A stretch of DNA of 61,034 nucleotides from an uncultured Acidobacteriota bacterium (GCA_903916735.1 CAIWXX010000133.1:1-61034), one strand, 5' to 3'; counted from the stretch's first letter, positions 7,848 to 17,700 are shown. Numbers and translations are program-made. Notes: generated by a model not told the origin, from the sequence alone.

Positions 7848-9335
7848 ATGCCACTCATTGATCAGTTCCTTTCCGCCATGCTGAAGAAAGGGGCGATTGA
7901 ATTTCAGATGCGCCCGGGCGCAAAGCCATTTTTCAAAATGCCGGACGGCGCGCCACAGTCGTTCAGCCGTATCCTGACGGCCCGGGAAATTCTGCATCTT
8001 ATTAATGAGCTCCGCCCAGAATATGATCGCATTAGCGAGAGTCATATCCGAGAGTACTCTTTCCCATATACGATGTCCGACGGGAGCATTTTTCTTGTTG
8101 GCGTTCACCGTGAAAAAGACGCCTTTTTGGTGATCTGCCGTACAGAAGATGCCGTGACGCAGGTTCCTATCGAGTCATCACCTCCTCCTCCAGCCGAGGC
8201 GCCCTCGGCGGCCGAGCGGATCGTCATCGAAGCACCGGATCGATTGACCATGGATTTCCTCTTCCATCTCATGAAGGACAGTCAAGCGTCGGATCTGCAC
8301 CTTTCCGCAAACAATCATCCGGCGATTCGAGTGGATGGAGATATCGTGGTACTGGCTCAGCTTCCCATGCTCTCAGAAGCGCTGGTATTGGAACTGATCA
8401 AAGAGGTCATCACTCAGCGCAGTGCGAAGGAATTTCAGGAGACGGGGGATACGGATTTCGCATATGAGTTGCAAGGGGTCGGGCGATTTCGCTCAAATTG
8501 CTTCCGGGACCGGCGAGGACCTGGTGCGGTTTTTCGTTTGATTCCGGAAAAAATTGTTACTGTTGAAGATCTCGGACTTTCGCAAAAGATCCAAAATCTG
8601 TGTTACCGGAAAAAGGGCCTGGTTCTCGTCACAGGTCCGACGGGATGCGGCAAGTCAACGACTCTCTCGGCTCTCATCGATCTCTGCAATCGCAAGCGGC
8701 ATGATCACATCATCACGATCGAGGAGCCGATCGAATTCGTCCACGAGAACAAAGAGTGCCTGATCAATCAGCGGGAAGTCGGGCTGCACACAGACTCTTT
8801 CAAACACGCACTGCGCGCGGCCCTCCGCGAAGATCCCGACATCGTCCTCGTGGGGGAGATGCGAGATCTCGAAACGATCGCCATCGCCATCGAAACGGCC
8901 GTCACGGGGCATCTCGTCTTCGCGACGCTTCACACATCCAGCGCGGCATCGACGATCGATCGCATCATTGATCAGTTCCCCCCAAACCAGCAATCGCAGA
9001 TCCGCGTTATGCTGGCGGATTCGTTGAAAGGAGTCATCTCGCAAATTCTCCTCAAGAGAAAGGGCGGGGGGCGAGTGGCCGCCATCGAAGTCATGATCGG
9101 CACACCATCCATCAGCAATCTGATTCGTGAGGCGAAGACATTTCAGATACCATCGATCATGCAAACATCGCGAGGGCTCGGCATGGTCACGATGAATGAT
9201 GCGCTGCTCGACCTCATCAAAGAAAATCGGGTTGAAGTCGAAGAGGCGGCACTGAATGCGACGGACAAGGATGGATTCATCGTCATTCTCAAACGCAATA
9301 ACATCGGGTTCGATCCGGCAATTCTGGCATCCTGA
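7848..9335 (+). CDS. PilT/PilU-like ATPase with extra N-terminal domain
   Basis: A 495-residue secretion/pilus-type ATPase. Residues about 130-480 are a full PilT core. They include the N-terminal PAS-like domain (SQASDLHLSANNHPAIRVDG), Walker A GPTGCGKSTT from 263, the Asp box around TIEEPIEFVHEN, Walker B DPDIVLVGEMRD from 329, and the His box TGHLVFATLHTSSA. PilT drives retraction of type IV pili at the cytoplasmic face. Residues 1-100 are an extra domain that looks like a second, diverged copy of the PilT N-terminal domain, joined by a Pro/Ala-rich linker at about 105-125. Normal PilT is about 350-370 residues. No pilin, PilC or secretin genes are adjacent, so the partner machine is elsewhere. 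It converges on the gene at 9383. Confidence 0.88.
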   Translation: MPLIDQFLSAMLKKGAIEFQMRPGAKPFFKMPDGAPQSFSRILTAREILHLINELRPEYDRISESHIREYSFPYTMSDGSIFLVGVHREKDAFLVICRTEDAVTQVPIESSPPPPAEAPSAAERIVIEAPDRLTMDFLFHLMKDSQASDLHLSANNHPAIRVDGDIVVLAQLPMLSEALVLELIKEVITQRSAKEFQETGDTDFAYELQGVGRFRSNCFRDRRGPGAVFRLIPEKIVTVEDLGLSQKIQNLCYRKKGLVLVTGPTGCGKSTTLSALIDLCNRKRHDHIITIEEPIEFVHENKECLINQREVGLHTDSFKHALRAALREDPDIVLVGEMRDLETIAIAIETAVTGHLVFATLHTSSAASTIDRIIDQFPPNQQSQIRVMLADSLKGVISQILLKRKGGGRVAAIEVMIGTPSISNLIREAKTFQIPSIMQTSRGLGMVTMNDALLDLIKENRVEVEEAALNATDKDGFIVILKRNNIGFDPAILAS

Positions 9336-9382
9336 TTAAGCCCGTATCTCGATCGACTCGAAAGGGTTCCGAGATCAGACTC

Positions 9383-10099
9383 CTATCGTGCCCTTTTCTT
9401 TCCGTGTGGACAGACATAGAGACACATGCCACAGACTGCCAGCTCAGGGTCACCGGCTCTGAGCGATGTGAAATACCGGTCACATAAACCCGCGTCGTAA
9501 CGCTTTTCCCTTGGTTCCTCGTCTCGAAACGAACGCCCTGTAAAAGCTTGCACCGGGCAGTTGTCAACGCACTCCCGGCATTCGCCGCATCGTTGCGCCA
9601 ACGGTTCGCCGGTCGCCGACAAATCTGCAGTTGTCAGGATGCTTGCCCACCGCACCCGAGGGCCGGCTTCCGGTGTCACAAGCAGGCAACTCTTACCGAT
9701 CCATCCCAATCCCGCGAGATGGGCGGCCATTTTGTGGGAAAATGCAGCACACATTCGATCATCATCAACCCGCTTGGACGCCGGTATCGGCAGGGCTTCA
9801 AACCCCATGCGCTGCAGACGGCTGCTCACCTGAGATGCGATGAGATCGAGGCGCTGATTGATGATGTCATATGCATGATGCTTGTAGTTGATGGCGACGG
9901 CACGAGTCGCTCTCTGAGGCAATTGGTCAATGATGGAATGAGGAAGAACGATGCCGATGGAAATGGCACGTGGAAAGGCGGCTATGACCGGACCGCCCTG
10001 CGCGAGGATAGCCTCCCGCGCACACGCCAAATTCGCTACGCCGAAAAAATCGGCACCCCAGGTCATTGAGGAATCCCGTATCGTGGCATCACCTTTCAT
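9383..10099 (-). CDS. QueG-like 4Fe-4S double-cluster protein
   Basis: A 238-residue iron-sulfur protein related to epoxyqueuosine reductase QueG. The central motif [20 protein letters not shown] (122-141) is characteristic of that family. Cys171, 174, 177 and 181 (CxxCxxCxxxCP) and Cys206, 223, 226 and 230 (the last three as CGMCLYVCP) provide two 4Fe-4S clusters. Genuine QueG is longer (about 350-380 residues) and carries C-terminal HEAT-like repeats; this protein ends right after the second cluster. It is therefore better called QueG-like than queuosine reductase. The start ATG at 10099 has GGAGG upstream. It lies downstream of malic enzyme but is separated from it by a terminator. Confidence 0.75.
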   Translation of the reverse strand: MKGDATIRDSSMTWGADFFGVANLACAREAILAQGGPVIAAFPRAISIGIVLPHSIIDQLPQRATRAVAINYKHHAYDIINQRLDLIASQVSSRLQRMGFEALPIPASKRVDDDRMCAAFSHKMAAHLAGLGWIGKSCLLVTPEAGPRVRWASILTTADLSATGEPLAQRCGECRECVDNCPVQAFTGRSFRDEEPREKRYDAGLCDRYFTSLRAGDPELAVCGMCLYVCPHGKKRAR

Positions 10100-10155
10100 G
10101 GCATCCTCCCCTGATCCTTTCGCCCGCTCTTATCCGGCACCGTTTCTCATCAACG

Positions 10156-10186
10156 AAAAAGGGGACACGGCAGGCCGTGTCCCCAC
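10156..10186 (-). terminator. Rho-independent terminator of malic enzyme gene
   Basis: Read leftward, GGGGACACGG and CCGTGTCCCC (10161-10184) form a perfect 10-bp stem with a 4-base loop, followed by five T residues (10156-10160). It lies just beyond the 3' end of the malic enzyme gene. Confidence 0.9.
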
Positions 10187-10207
10187 GAAGGTGATTTGCG
10201 AATATTT

Positions 10208-11662
10208 TTACTTGACCGCCGCAATGGCTATTTGAACGGCATCTTCAATCAGCTTGGCATCCGGTTCCTTGATGAACCCTTCCTTCATCAAAAGGCCCAT
10301 GGCCCCTCTGGCTTCCTGGATGTCACGCATGGTTTTCTTGAAAACCTCTTCCCGTGCCATTTTAATGCGTGCCACTCCGTTCTTGATCGCTTCCATTGCC
10401 ACATCGGCCGCTACCTCGGCGAACACTTCAGTTTCTTCCATCGTCGGCATGATGTAGTCTGGATTGATCCCCTTCTTGTTGGCGAAATTGGCAACCGAAT
10501 AGGCCGATGCAATAGCCATCTCATCGGTGATCTTGCGAGCGCGAACAATCAAAGCGCCTTTCAGAATTCCGGGGAACCCCATCGAGTTATTCACCTGATT
10601 GGGGAAATCGCCGCGACCCGTTGCGACAATATAGGCGCCGGCTTCCTTGGCGGCGTAAGGGTAGATCTCCGGAACAGGGTTTGCGCAAGCAAAGACAATT
10701 GACTTCGGCGCCATCAGCTTGATCCAGGAAGGCTTAACGGTATCCGGTCCTGGTTTGCTGAGAGCGATCAGCACATCGGCGCCCTTCATGGCTTTTTCGA
10801 TATCGTCGATGCAATCCGGATTCGTCTGACGGCAGAGTTCCCATTTGCGATAAAAAGCCGGGTCGGCTTCGATATCTTTACGATTTTTATGCAGAGTCCC
10901 CTTCGTATCAAAGATGATCATTTTGTGCGGATCGCCTCCCGCCATGATGATCAACCGAGCGATCGTAGTATTAGACGCGCCGGCGCCGTACGACACAATC
11001 CTGACCTTGGAAATATCCTTGTCGACGATACGGAGCGCATTGATCAAGCCTGCCAGAGTCACGCTGCCGGTTCCCTGTGCATCATCATGCCAAACGGGGA
11101 TGTTGCATTCTTCGCGGAGGGTATCGAGTACCTTATAGCAATTGGGCTGCGAGATGTCTTCGAGGTTGATGGCGCCAAAGCTGGGCTCGACCATTTTTAC
11201 AAAGTCAATAATTTTGTCGGGATCATGCTGACCCTTGGCATTATAGGAATTGATGCAGAGGGCAACTCCATCAACGCCTCCCAGGTACTTCATCAAAAAG
11301 GCCTTGCCTTCCATGACGCCCAAACCACCGGACGGCGTGCAGTCTCCATCTCCCAGTACGCGGGTTGAATCGGATACCACTGCCACCAGGTTGCCCCGGT
11401 TGGATAGTTCAAAAGATGTGTCGTTGTTGTCGCGAATGGTGGTTGAAACTTTGGATACACCCGGCGTGTACCACACATTGAACCAATTGAACCCATAAAC
11501 TCCAGCCTTTGGCATGGTCGCTATCTTGCCGCCATAAAATTTGTGGCTGGTATATGCCAGTTCTTTTAAGAAGACGGTTTTTGCCTTTGCCTGTTGCTCA
11601 GGCGTGAAGTTGTCCGGGAAGAGCTGGTTCAGGTTGGCCAAGCTCAGATCGATCTTCTTCAT
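10208..11662 (-). CDS. Malic enzyme (NAD(P)-dependent, short form)
   Basis: Catalyses oxidative decarboxylation of malate to pyruvate with NAD(P) reduction, linking the TCA cycle to pyruvate and supplying reductant. The 484-residue sequence has the MaeB-type N-terminal half (WYTPGVSKVS, NRGNLVAVVSDSTRVLGDGD, LMKYLGGVDGVALCIN, INLEDISQPNC, WHDDAQGTGSVTLAGL). The dinucleotide fold follows (IVSYGAGASNTTIARLI), then ANPVPEIYP and GRGDFPNQVNNSMGFPGILKGAL. The phosphotransacetylase-like domain of long MaeB proteins is absent. The start has AGGAGG upstream and the gene ends at a strong terminator, so it is probably a single-gene transcript. Cofactor preference cannot be read by eye. Confidence 0.93.
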   Translation of the reverse strand: MKKIDLSLANLNQLFPDNFTPEQQAKAKTVFLKELAYTSHKFYGGKIATMPKAGVYGFNWFNVWYTPGVSKVSTTIRDNNDTSFELSNRGNLVAVVSDSTRVLGDGDCTPSGGLGVMEGKAFLMKYLGGVDGVALCINSYNAKGQHDPDKIIDFVKMVEPSFGAINLEDISQPNCYKVLDTLREECNIPVWHDDAQGTGSVTLAGLINALRIVDKDISKVRIVSYGAGASNTTIARLIIMAGGDPHKMIIFDTKGTLHKNRKDIEADPAFYRKWELCRQTNPDCIDDIEKAMKGADVLIALSKPGPDTVKPSWIKLMAPKSIVFACANPVPEIYPYAAKEAGAYIVATGRGDFPNQVNNSMGFPGILKGALIVRARKITDEMAIASAYSVANFANKKGINPDYIMPTMEETEVFAEVAADVAMEAIKNGVARIKMAREEVFKKTMRDIQEARGAMGLLMKEGFIKEPDAKLIEDAVQIAIAAVK

Positions 11663-12262
11663 GAAATCCTCCTATGTTTTTACAGAATATGTAAAGATCG
11701 GGTGAATCATCCGATGGCTAATAGAGGAAGCATGTCGCGCATGAATCGTGCACGCCACAAGCGCCATCCTGAAAAAGCATTCAAGCACAATCAGGCGGGA
11801 CTGCTCGGCGGCTGTAGGCGAGCCGACGCGCCCAGAGATTTGAATCAGCGATGTTGGTGAGACGCACTTTCTGGAATTCAAGGAGCGACGAGCCCACATC
11901 CGTCCCATCGCGATACGGGGTTGATCCCCCCGGGCTGAGATTCATCTTGGGCTCCTTTTCACAGGCCCTTTTCAGGCCTTGCTCACCGCCGATCGGAATT
12001 GGGCGCCTGCCCCCGCTGGCGCAGGAAGTCAAATCATAGTCAACAGAATCGGCAATTGCAAATGCTAATGCCTCAAACCGGAATCACCTGTATCAGGGTT
12101 TTTCTCGGCAATGAGCTGAGCCTGGCGAGAGGGGGGATGCAGAGAAAACTGAGTTGTTTTTGTCTCTTTTTTCAAGTGACAGAGGGCGCACTCAATCGTG
12201 TCTGCCATCACTGAAATCATTCTTACCCCTATGCTAGAATTCAGGAAGTAGGATCAAACCCA
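11663..12262. other. Intergenic region with no recognised gene
   Basis: About 600 bases between two divergent genes. Small frames on both strands (for example a leftward frame about 11781-12032) lack ribosome sites and recognisable motifs. It must contain promoters for malic enzyme and the kinase at 12263, but I see no convincing -35/-10 pair. Confidence 0.5.
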
Positions 12263-14260
12263 ATGAGAAAGAAGCCTTTGGCCAAAATGCTCACTGAGGC
12301 CTCCCCCCTCAGGCACGCAAAGAAGGCCGGCCCATCGGCGATTGATATCCTTGCCTGCATTCCTGATGCAGTCTACATTACTGATCCTTTCGGGAAAGTG
12401 CTCTACGTCAACCAGGGCTTTTCGGATCTAACCGGGTACTCTGCCGAGGAGATCATCGATCAGAATGTACGCATCCTGAAGAGCAGCCGCCATCCTCCTG
12501 AATTTTATAAAACAATGTGGGAAACAATTGCCGGAGGGAAGGTCTGGAGAGGCGAGATCATGAACCGTACCAAGGACGGTATGATCTCGACAACGGAGCT
12601 CACTATCACCCCGCTTTTCGGCGGAGACGGAGGAGTCCAATACTACGTCGCCGTTCAGGGCGATGTTACTCGCTATCGTCAGCTGCTCCAGGAGCACACG
12701 AAAAGAGAGAGGGAGCTTGAGGATCTCCAATCCCAACTCGCCACGTCAGAGAGAATGTATCGTTCGATTTTCGAGAACTCGGTGGACGGAATCTACCAGA
12801 CGACAATCGACGGAAAAATCATCACCGGCAATCCGGCCCTCGTCAAGATACTCGGGTTCAATTCCATCGATGACCTCCAGCAATTTGATCTCGGCACGGC
12901 CGTTTACCTGGATCCCCAGGACAGGAAGAAGTTCGTCACGAAACTGCTTGCCGAGGGCATCTTTTACGCCGAAGAGCTACCGCTCAAGAGGAAGGATGGT
13001 TCGATCATCCTGGTGCAGGAGAGTGCGCGAGTTGTGAAAGATCAGGCAGGCAACCCGCTCTATTTCGAAGGATCTCTGCTTGATGTCACTAATAAGAAGA
13101 CTGTGGAGCGTCAGCTTTTCCAGGCTCAGAAGATGGAGAGCATCGCCAAGCTGGCGGGAGTCATCGCGCACGACTTCAACAATCTCTTGACCGGCATCAT
13201 GGGTTACGGATCGCTTCTCATGAACAAGTTCGGTCCGGCTCATGATGCAAATCCCATGCTACAGCAAATCATGAAGACAGCCGAACGCGCTGGAGAGCTC
13301 ACACAGAAACTCCTCGCCTTCTCTCGACAGGCCATGCTGCAACCAGTGCCGGTGAATCTCAGTTCAATTGTTCGAAGCCTCGTGCCCGCCTTGGAACGAA
13401 CAATTGAGAAAACTGTTTCCATCGAAACGCAGCTCGACGATTCAGTTCCGACGGTCGAGGCCGATCCTGCTCAGGTACGACAGATCCTTTTGTGTCTGGT
13501 TCAGAACGCATCGGATGCTTTGCCGGAAGGTGGAAAGGTCATCATTGAAACCGGATCAGTAGTCTTGGGCACCGATTTTAAAAAGGATCGCCCCTGGGCA
13601 CGCGAAGGTCGCTTTGTCGCCATTCGAGTGAAGGATGGCGGGATCGGGATGGATGCAGCTACAGTCAAACGCGCCTTCGAACCGTTTTTTACCACGAAGC
13701 ATGATGTGCCTAGCCGCGGACTCGGGCTATCCATGGCTTATGGAATCGTCAAGAGCCATAATGGGATGCTGGATGTTGCAAGCGAAGTCGGGAAAGGCAC
13801 AACGGTATCCGTTTTACTTCCGATCACTGAGAGGAAACCGGTTGTCCCCCCGACACCGCCGGCACAGGCTTGGACGGCGGACAGGAACCTGGTCCTGTTG
13901 GTAGACGATGAAGCCATCTTGCGCGAGCTTGGCGAAACCGCGCTCACTCTCGCCGGCTACCGCGTCCTGTGCGCGGCGGATGGGTATGAAGCGCTGGATA
14001 TATACGCTCTTCATGCGCATGAAATCGGCCTCGTCGTTTTGGATTTGACCATGCCGGGCAAAACCGGCGGTGAGGTTTTAACTGAAATGCTCACCAGATA
14101 CACGGACTGTCGCATTCTGCTATCGAGCGGCTATTCACTTGACGCATCCATTAAATCGCTTCTCGACAAAGGCGCTCTTGGATTCCTCCAGAAACCATAT
14201 CGATCTCAGCAACTCGTCGAACGAGTGGAGCAACTCATCAAAGGCCCCACTCCGTGCTGA
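12263..14260 (+). CDS. Cytoplasmic PAS-PAS hybrid histidine kinase with receiver
   Basis: A 665-residue soluble signalling protein. PAS1 (about 25-140: IPDAVYITDPFGKVLYVNQGFSDLTGYS) and PAS2 (about 165-280: FENSVDGIYQTTIDGKIITGNPAL) are joined by a coiled coil. The H-box is GVIAHDFNNLLTGIMGYG with phospho-acceptor His303. ATP-binding boxes are LVQNASDALP, VKDGGIGMD and SRGLGLSMAYGIVKSHNG. A C-terminal receiver begins at LVLLVDDEAIL, with phospho-acceptor Asp594 in VVLDLTMPG and Lys in FLQKPYR. No transmembrane segment is seen, so it senses something inside the cell. No response regulator with an output domain is next to it. A glycosyltransferase gene follows 89 bp downstream on the same strand. 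Confidence 0.9.
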   Translation: MRKKPLAKMLTEASPLRHAKKAGPSAIDILACIPDAVYITDPFGKVLYVNQGFSDLTGYSAEEIIDQNVRILKSSRHPPEFYKTMWETIAGGKVWRGEIMNRTKDGMISTTELTITPLFGGDGGVQYYVAVQGDVTRYRQLLQEHTKRERELEDLQSQLATSERMYRSIFENSVDGIYQTTIDGKIITGNPALVKILGFNSIDDLQQFDLGTAVYLDPQDRKKFVTKLLAEGIFYAEELPLKRKDGSIILVQESARVVKDQAGNPLYFEGSLLDVTNKKTVERQLFQAQKMESIAKLAGVIAHDFNNLLTGIMGYGSLLMNKFGPAHDANPMLQQIMKTAERAGELTQKLLAFSRQAMLQPVPVNLSSIVRSLVPALERTIEKTVSIETQLDDSVPTVEADPAQVRQILLCLVQNASDALPEGGKVIIETGSVVLGTDFKKDRPWAREGRFVAIRVKDGGIGMDAATVKRAFEPFFTTKHDVPSRGLGLSMAYGIVKSHNGMLDVASEVGKGTTVSVLLPITERKPVVPPTPPAQAWTADRNLVLLVDDEAILRELGETALTLAGYRVLCAADGYEALDIYALHAHEIGLVVLDLTMPGKTGGEVLTEMLTRYTDCRILLSSGYSLDASIKSLLDKGALGFLQKPYRSQQLVERVEQLIKGPTPC

Positions 14261-14349
14261 AAGCTCACGCGAGATATCGAGCTGGTCAACGCCGTCCCTT
14301 ATTTGCCATCGTTCTTATCACGTGTGATGATGAAGCCTGATTCCCTGCA

Positions 14350-15519
14350 ATGAAAATATTCTACCTCGCCTGTGATATTCAACTTGACACAGGGCATGGA
14401 GGAGCGACCCATGTTCTGGAGGTCGCAGAAAATCTCGCCGCCCTTGGACATGTCGTTCATGTCTTCGCAAGGGGCAAAGACGCCGCCGGCTCTGTTTCTT
14501 ATCACAAGACGCCGACATGCATTCCACGATATGCGAGATTCCTCAACAGGTATTTCATCCAATCTTTCCTTGATCGACTTCACCCCGATATCCTCATGGA
14601 ACGCTACTACAACTTCGGCGGCGAAGGCGCATGGCTGAAAAAGAGGAGCCGTGTTCCCCTGATTTTAGAAGTTAATTCTCCTATGATTGAATACCGAGGA
14701 TCTCCGAAAGATCGGCTGGATCGTATCCTTCTGTGTCGGCCTTTCGAGCGTTACCGATTGTGGCAAGCTCGATCCGCAGATCTGATTGTGACTCCACTTC
14801 CTGCCATCATTCCAGAAGCTATTAATCGCGACCGAATCGTGAAGCTCCCCTGGGGGGCGAATACATCGATGTTTTCTCGATCAGGCCGCGGTCCGTCGAT
14901 GCGCGCTCGACTCGGGATTCCTGATCACGCCCCTGTGGCCATTTTCACAGGCTCTTTTCGAAAGTGGCACGGTGCTTTTCAGTTTGTCGAAGCCGCGTGC
15001 GATCTGATCCAAAGCAGCCTTCCAGAGCTGCGTGTGATCCTTATCGGTGATGGGGAAACCTTGAAGGATGTTCTCCATTACGCGGCGGTTCATGCACCAC
15101 GGGATCATTTCATCGCCCCAGGGCGTGTCCCGTACACGGAAGTGCCGTCCTACATGGAAGCCGCCGACATCGCGGTCGCCCCATTTAATACGTTGGCGCA
15201 TCCTTATCTAACACTCGGCTTCTTCTGGTCTCCACTCAAGATCTTCGAAGCGATGTCCATGGAACTGCCGGTGGTGACAATCGATCGCCCGGAATTGCGA
15301 GAGATCGTCGGCGACGGCGGGCAATATTATTCTGAGGGCGATTGGAAGGCCATGGGCCAGGCGCTTCTCAAGCTCGCTCGAGATCGTGATCAATGCCGGC
15401 GGATCGGGAAAGAAGCCCGTTCGCGGGTTGCGCAGTTTTCCTGGCGCGCCCATTGTGATGCCCTCGCCGGACATCTGGAGAGCATCATTGGAAAGAGCCG
15501 TCAGCCAACGTCTTTGTAG
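14350..15519 (+). CDS. GT4-family glycosyltransferase
   Basis: A 389-residue GT-B enzyme. The N-terminal domain opens with MKIFYLACD and GGATHVLEVAENLAALGHVVHVF, the acceptor-side pattern of GT4 enzymes. The donor domain has VAIFTGSFRKWHG, VILIGDGE, FIAPGRVPYTEVPSYMEAADIAVAPF and the sugar-nucleotide contact region SPLKIFEAMSMELPVV. It probably transfers a sugar from a nucleotide donor to a cell-surface glycan at the inner membrane. The convergent genes downstream (DegT aminotransferase and a sugar-nucleotide SDR) suggest a shared surface-polysaccharide role, which is inference. Donor and acceptor are unknown. Confidence 0.87.
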   Translation: MKIFYLACDIQLDTGHGGATHVLEVAENLAALGHVVHVFARGKDAAGSVSYHKTPTCIPRYARFLNRYFIQSFLDRLHPDILMERYYNFGGEGAWLKKRSRVPLILEVNSPMIEYRGSPKDRLDRILLCRPFERYRLWQARSADLIVTPLPAIIPEAINRDRIVKLPWGANTSMFSRSGRGPSMRARLGIPDHAPVAIFTGSFRKWHGAFQFVEAACDLIQSSLPELRVILIGDGETLKDVLHYAAVHAPRDHFIAPGRVPYTEVPSYMEAADIAVAPFNTLAHPYLTLGFFWSPLKIFEAMSMELPVVTIDRPELREIVGDGGQYYSEGDWKAMGQALLKLARDRDQCRRIGKEARSRVAQFSWRAHCDALAGHLESIIGKSRQPTSL

Positions 15520-15544
15520 AACTCGCCCGTAAGGAATCTCCCTG

Positions 15545-16639
15545 CTAGCGCAGAGCTTTCTCGAGTGATGAGATCACAATATCGATCTCCTGATCGCTCA
15601 GGCTGGGATAGATAGGAAGAGAGAGGATCTCCTGGCAGGCTTTTTCAGAGACAGGCATGCGTCGTAGTGGAAAATCTTTAAGAAATTCCTGTTGATGGAG
15701 AGGGATCGGATAATGAATAAGAGTTCCCACGCCCAGCTCTGATAGCTTCGTCTGAACCCTCTCGCGATCGGCGACTCGAATGACGAAAAGATGGGAATTC
15801 CGGCCCGGACTTTGCTGAACAATTCGAAGAGGGAGATGGCGGAGGCGCTCGTGATAGATATCGGCGATGCGGTTCCGGCGGTGGTTATCTTCATCGAGAG
15901 TCGCGAGCCGCGTGATCAGAACTGCTGCCTGCAGTTCATCCAGCCTGCTATTAACGCCACGAACGGCATGGTGATATCGGCTTACTTGGCCGCCATTACG
16001 CAACATGCGTAGGCGGCGACAGAGATCATCATCATCGGTCGTGATGATTCCCCCATCTCCGAGGCCGCCGAGGTTTTTGGTTGGATAAAAAGAGAAGCAG
16101 CCCGCGAGGCCGAATGTGCCGAGTTTCTTTCCGGCATGCGTGCTGCCATGAGCCTGGCAGGAATCTTCGATGAGGATTAGATGATTGTCTAGCGCGATCG
16201 CCGGAATCTCATCCATCCGGCTGGCATTGCCATAGAGGTGCACCGGCAGGATGGCGCGGGTTTTGCCGGAGACTCGGATCTCGGCTGGATCGATCGTGAG
16301 AGTCTCATCGTCGACATCAGCAAAGACGGGAACACAGCCGGCCGCCAGGATGGCAAGAACGCTGAAAGCGGCCGAAATTGGAGTCGTGATAACCTCATCG
16401 CCCGGCCGAAGTCCCGCTCCGACGAGCGCCAACTCAATTGCATCCGTGCCATTCGCAACACCGATCGCATGTTTTGATCCGCAATAGGCGGCAAAATGCT
16501 TTTCGAATGCTTGGACGCGAGGTCCGAGGATGAACCAACCGCTTTCGATAACCTCGCCAATCGCGTGAAGGTACTCTTCATGATGCCTCAGCGTCTCCCG
16601 CCTGAGATCATGAAACTCGACTTTCAGGTGATCAGTCAT
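15545..16639 (-). CDS. DegT/DnrJ/EryC1/StrS aminotransferase
   Basis: A 364-residue PLP-dependent sugar aminotransferase. The N-terminal VANGTDAIELAL phosphate-binding segment, LPVHLYGNASRMDEI, LIEDSCQAHG and FSFYPTKNLGGLGDGG with PLP-binding Lys188 are classic for the family. NSRLDELQAAVL and a C-terminal HLFVIRV segment complete the fold. It converts a keto-sugar nucleotide to an amino-sugar nucleotide for cell-surface glycans. It is the last gene of a leftward run starting at yggS; the upstream SDR may supply its keto-sugar substrate. The sugar cannot be named from sequence alone. Confidence 0.92.
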   Translation of the reverse strand: MTDHLKVEFHDLRRETLRHHEEYLHAIGEVIESGWFILGPRVQAFEKHFAAYCGSKHAIGVANGTDAIELALVGAGLRPGDEVITTPISAAFSVLAILAAGCVPVFADVDDETLTIDPAEIRVSGKTRAILPVHLYGNASRMDEIPAIALDNHLILIEDSCQAHGSTHAGKKLGTFGLAGCFSFYPTKNLGGLGDGGIITTDDDDLCRRLRMLRNGGQVSRYHHAVRGVNSRLDELQAAVLITRLATLDEDNHRRNRIADIYHERLRHLPLRIVQQSPGRNSHLFVIRVADRERVQTKLSELGVGTLIHYPIPLHQQEFLKDFPLRRMPVSEKACQEILSLPIYPSLSDQEIDIVISSLEKALR

Positions 16640-16684
16640 TTGTCACGGACGGCGCCGGTCGATCATTTGAATTCCCAGCCGCCC

Positions 16685-17689
16685 TCACGACAGGTACTCG
16701 GTTAGGAATTTCTTATAGTACTCGACCGTTTTCATTAAGCCTGTGCGGAGATTGGTATTAGGGTTCCAGCCAAGAATGCGTCTCGCTTTCGAGTAATCAG
16801 CGTAATAATCTCCAATGTCTATCACCTTGCGGGCATCGGGGAACGGGACAAGTTCGTAATCATCTCCTCGGCCCGCGCATTCAAGCAGCAATTTTGTGAA
16901 TTCCAGGAGTGAATAAGGAGGTTCGGCACCCAGATTGATGGCTTCGCCCTCGGCCTCCTCTGAAAGCCCGGCCAGCAACAATGCATCGACAACATCATCT
17001 ACATAAGTAAAATCCCGTCGTTGAGTGCCGTCTCCATAAATCGTAATCCGTCGTCCCTCCACCGCTTGCCGCACAAACCAGCCGACAAATCCCTGCCGAT
17101 TATGCTTCACCAGCTGGCGCGGGCCATAGGTGTTTGTCAGGCGCAAAGAGACCGTCCGAATTCCATAGACCTTCTGATAGAGCAGATGATAAGACTCGCC
17201 GGAAATTTTATTGATGCCGTTGACGTCCGTTGGATTGAGTGGATGACTTTCGTCGACAGGCAGATGTTGTGGCTTCCCATAAATCTGCCGTGTTGATGCA
17301 TAAACGACTTTTGCTTCGGGATTTGTGCTACGCAGGGTTTCCAGCAGCACGAGCTGGCTGCGGCAGTTGATTTCCAGATCCGTTGTGGGATCATGCATCG
17401 AATCGACATGACTAACCTGTCCGGCCAGATTGAAGATGAAATCGTGATGCTGCACGATATATTTCATCCCGTTGCTATCGCGCATGTCGCAGATGTTGAC
17501 TTTGACGCGATCTTCAATAGGAGCGATATTGAAGAGGTTTCCCCCATATTCCGGTATCAGTGAATCGACAAGCATAACCTCAGCGCCCAACTCGACTAGT
17601 CTGATCGCGAGGTTACTGCCGATAAAGCCAAGCCCTCCCGTGATGAGAACAGGTTTGCCTGCATAATTGCCGAAATCCACTTTGGCCAT
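16685..17689 (-). CDS. Extended SDR sugar-nucleotide epimerase/dehydratase with altered YxxxK
   Basis: A 334-residue extended short-chain dehydrogenase/reductase. The NAD-binding GGLGFIGSN (18-26) and FIFNLAGQVSHVDSM are clear, as is the C-terminal sugar-nucleotide half (VSLRLTNTYGPRQ, YGDGTQRRDFTYVDDVVDALL, INLGAEPPYSLLEF). The catalytic YxxxK motif is changed: the sequence reads NGINK, so Asn157 stands where Tyr is expected, while Lys161 is kept. The DNA at about 17200-17235 is unambiguous, so this is not a misreading. A specialised chemistry or subfamily is likely. It sits between divIVA (11 bp) and degT (45 bp) in one leftward operon. Confidence 0.88.
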   Translation of the reverse strand: MAKVDFGNYAGKPVLITGGLGFIGSNLAIRLVELGAEVMLVDSLIPEYGGNLFNIAPIEDRVKVNICDMRDSNGMKYIVQHHDFIFNLAGQVSHVDSMHDPTTDLEINCRSQLVLLETLRSTNPEAKVVYASTRQIYGKPQHLPVDESHPLNPTDVNGINKISGESYHLLYQKVYGIRTVSLRLTNTYGPRQLVKHNRQGFVGWFVRQAVEGRRITIYGDGTQRRDFTYVDDVVDALLLAGLSEEAEGEAINLGAEPPYSLLEFTKLLLECAGRGDDYELVPFPDARKVIDIGDYYADYSKARRILGWNPNTNLRTGLMKTVEYYKKFLTEYLS

Positions 17690-17700
17690 GAGCCTTCAGC

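Noticed and set aside
11781-12032. Leftward 83-codon frame in the malic enzyme/kinase spacer
   Set aside because: No ribosome site and no recognisable motif; composition is not convincing.
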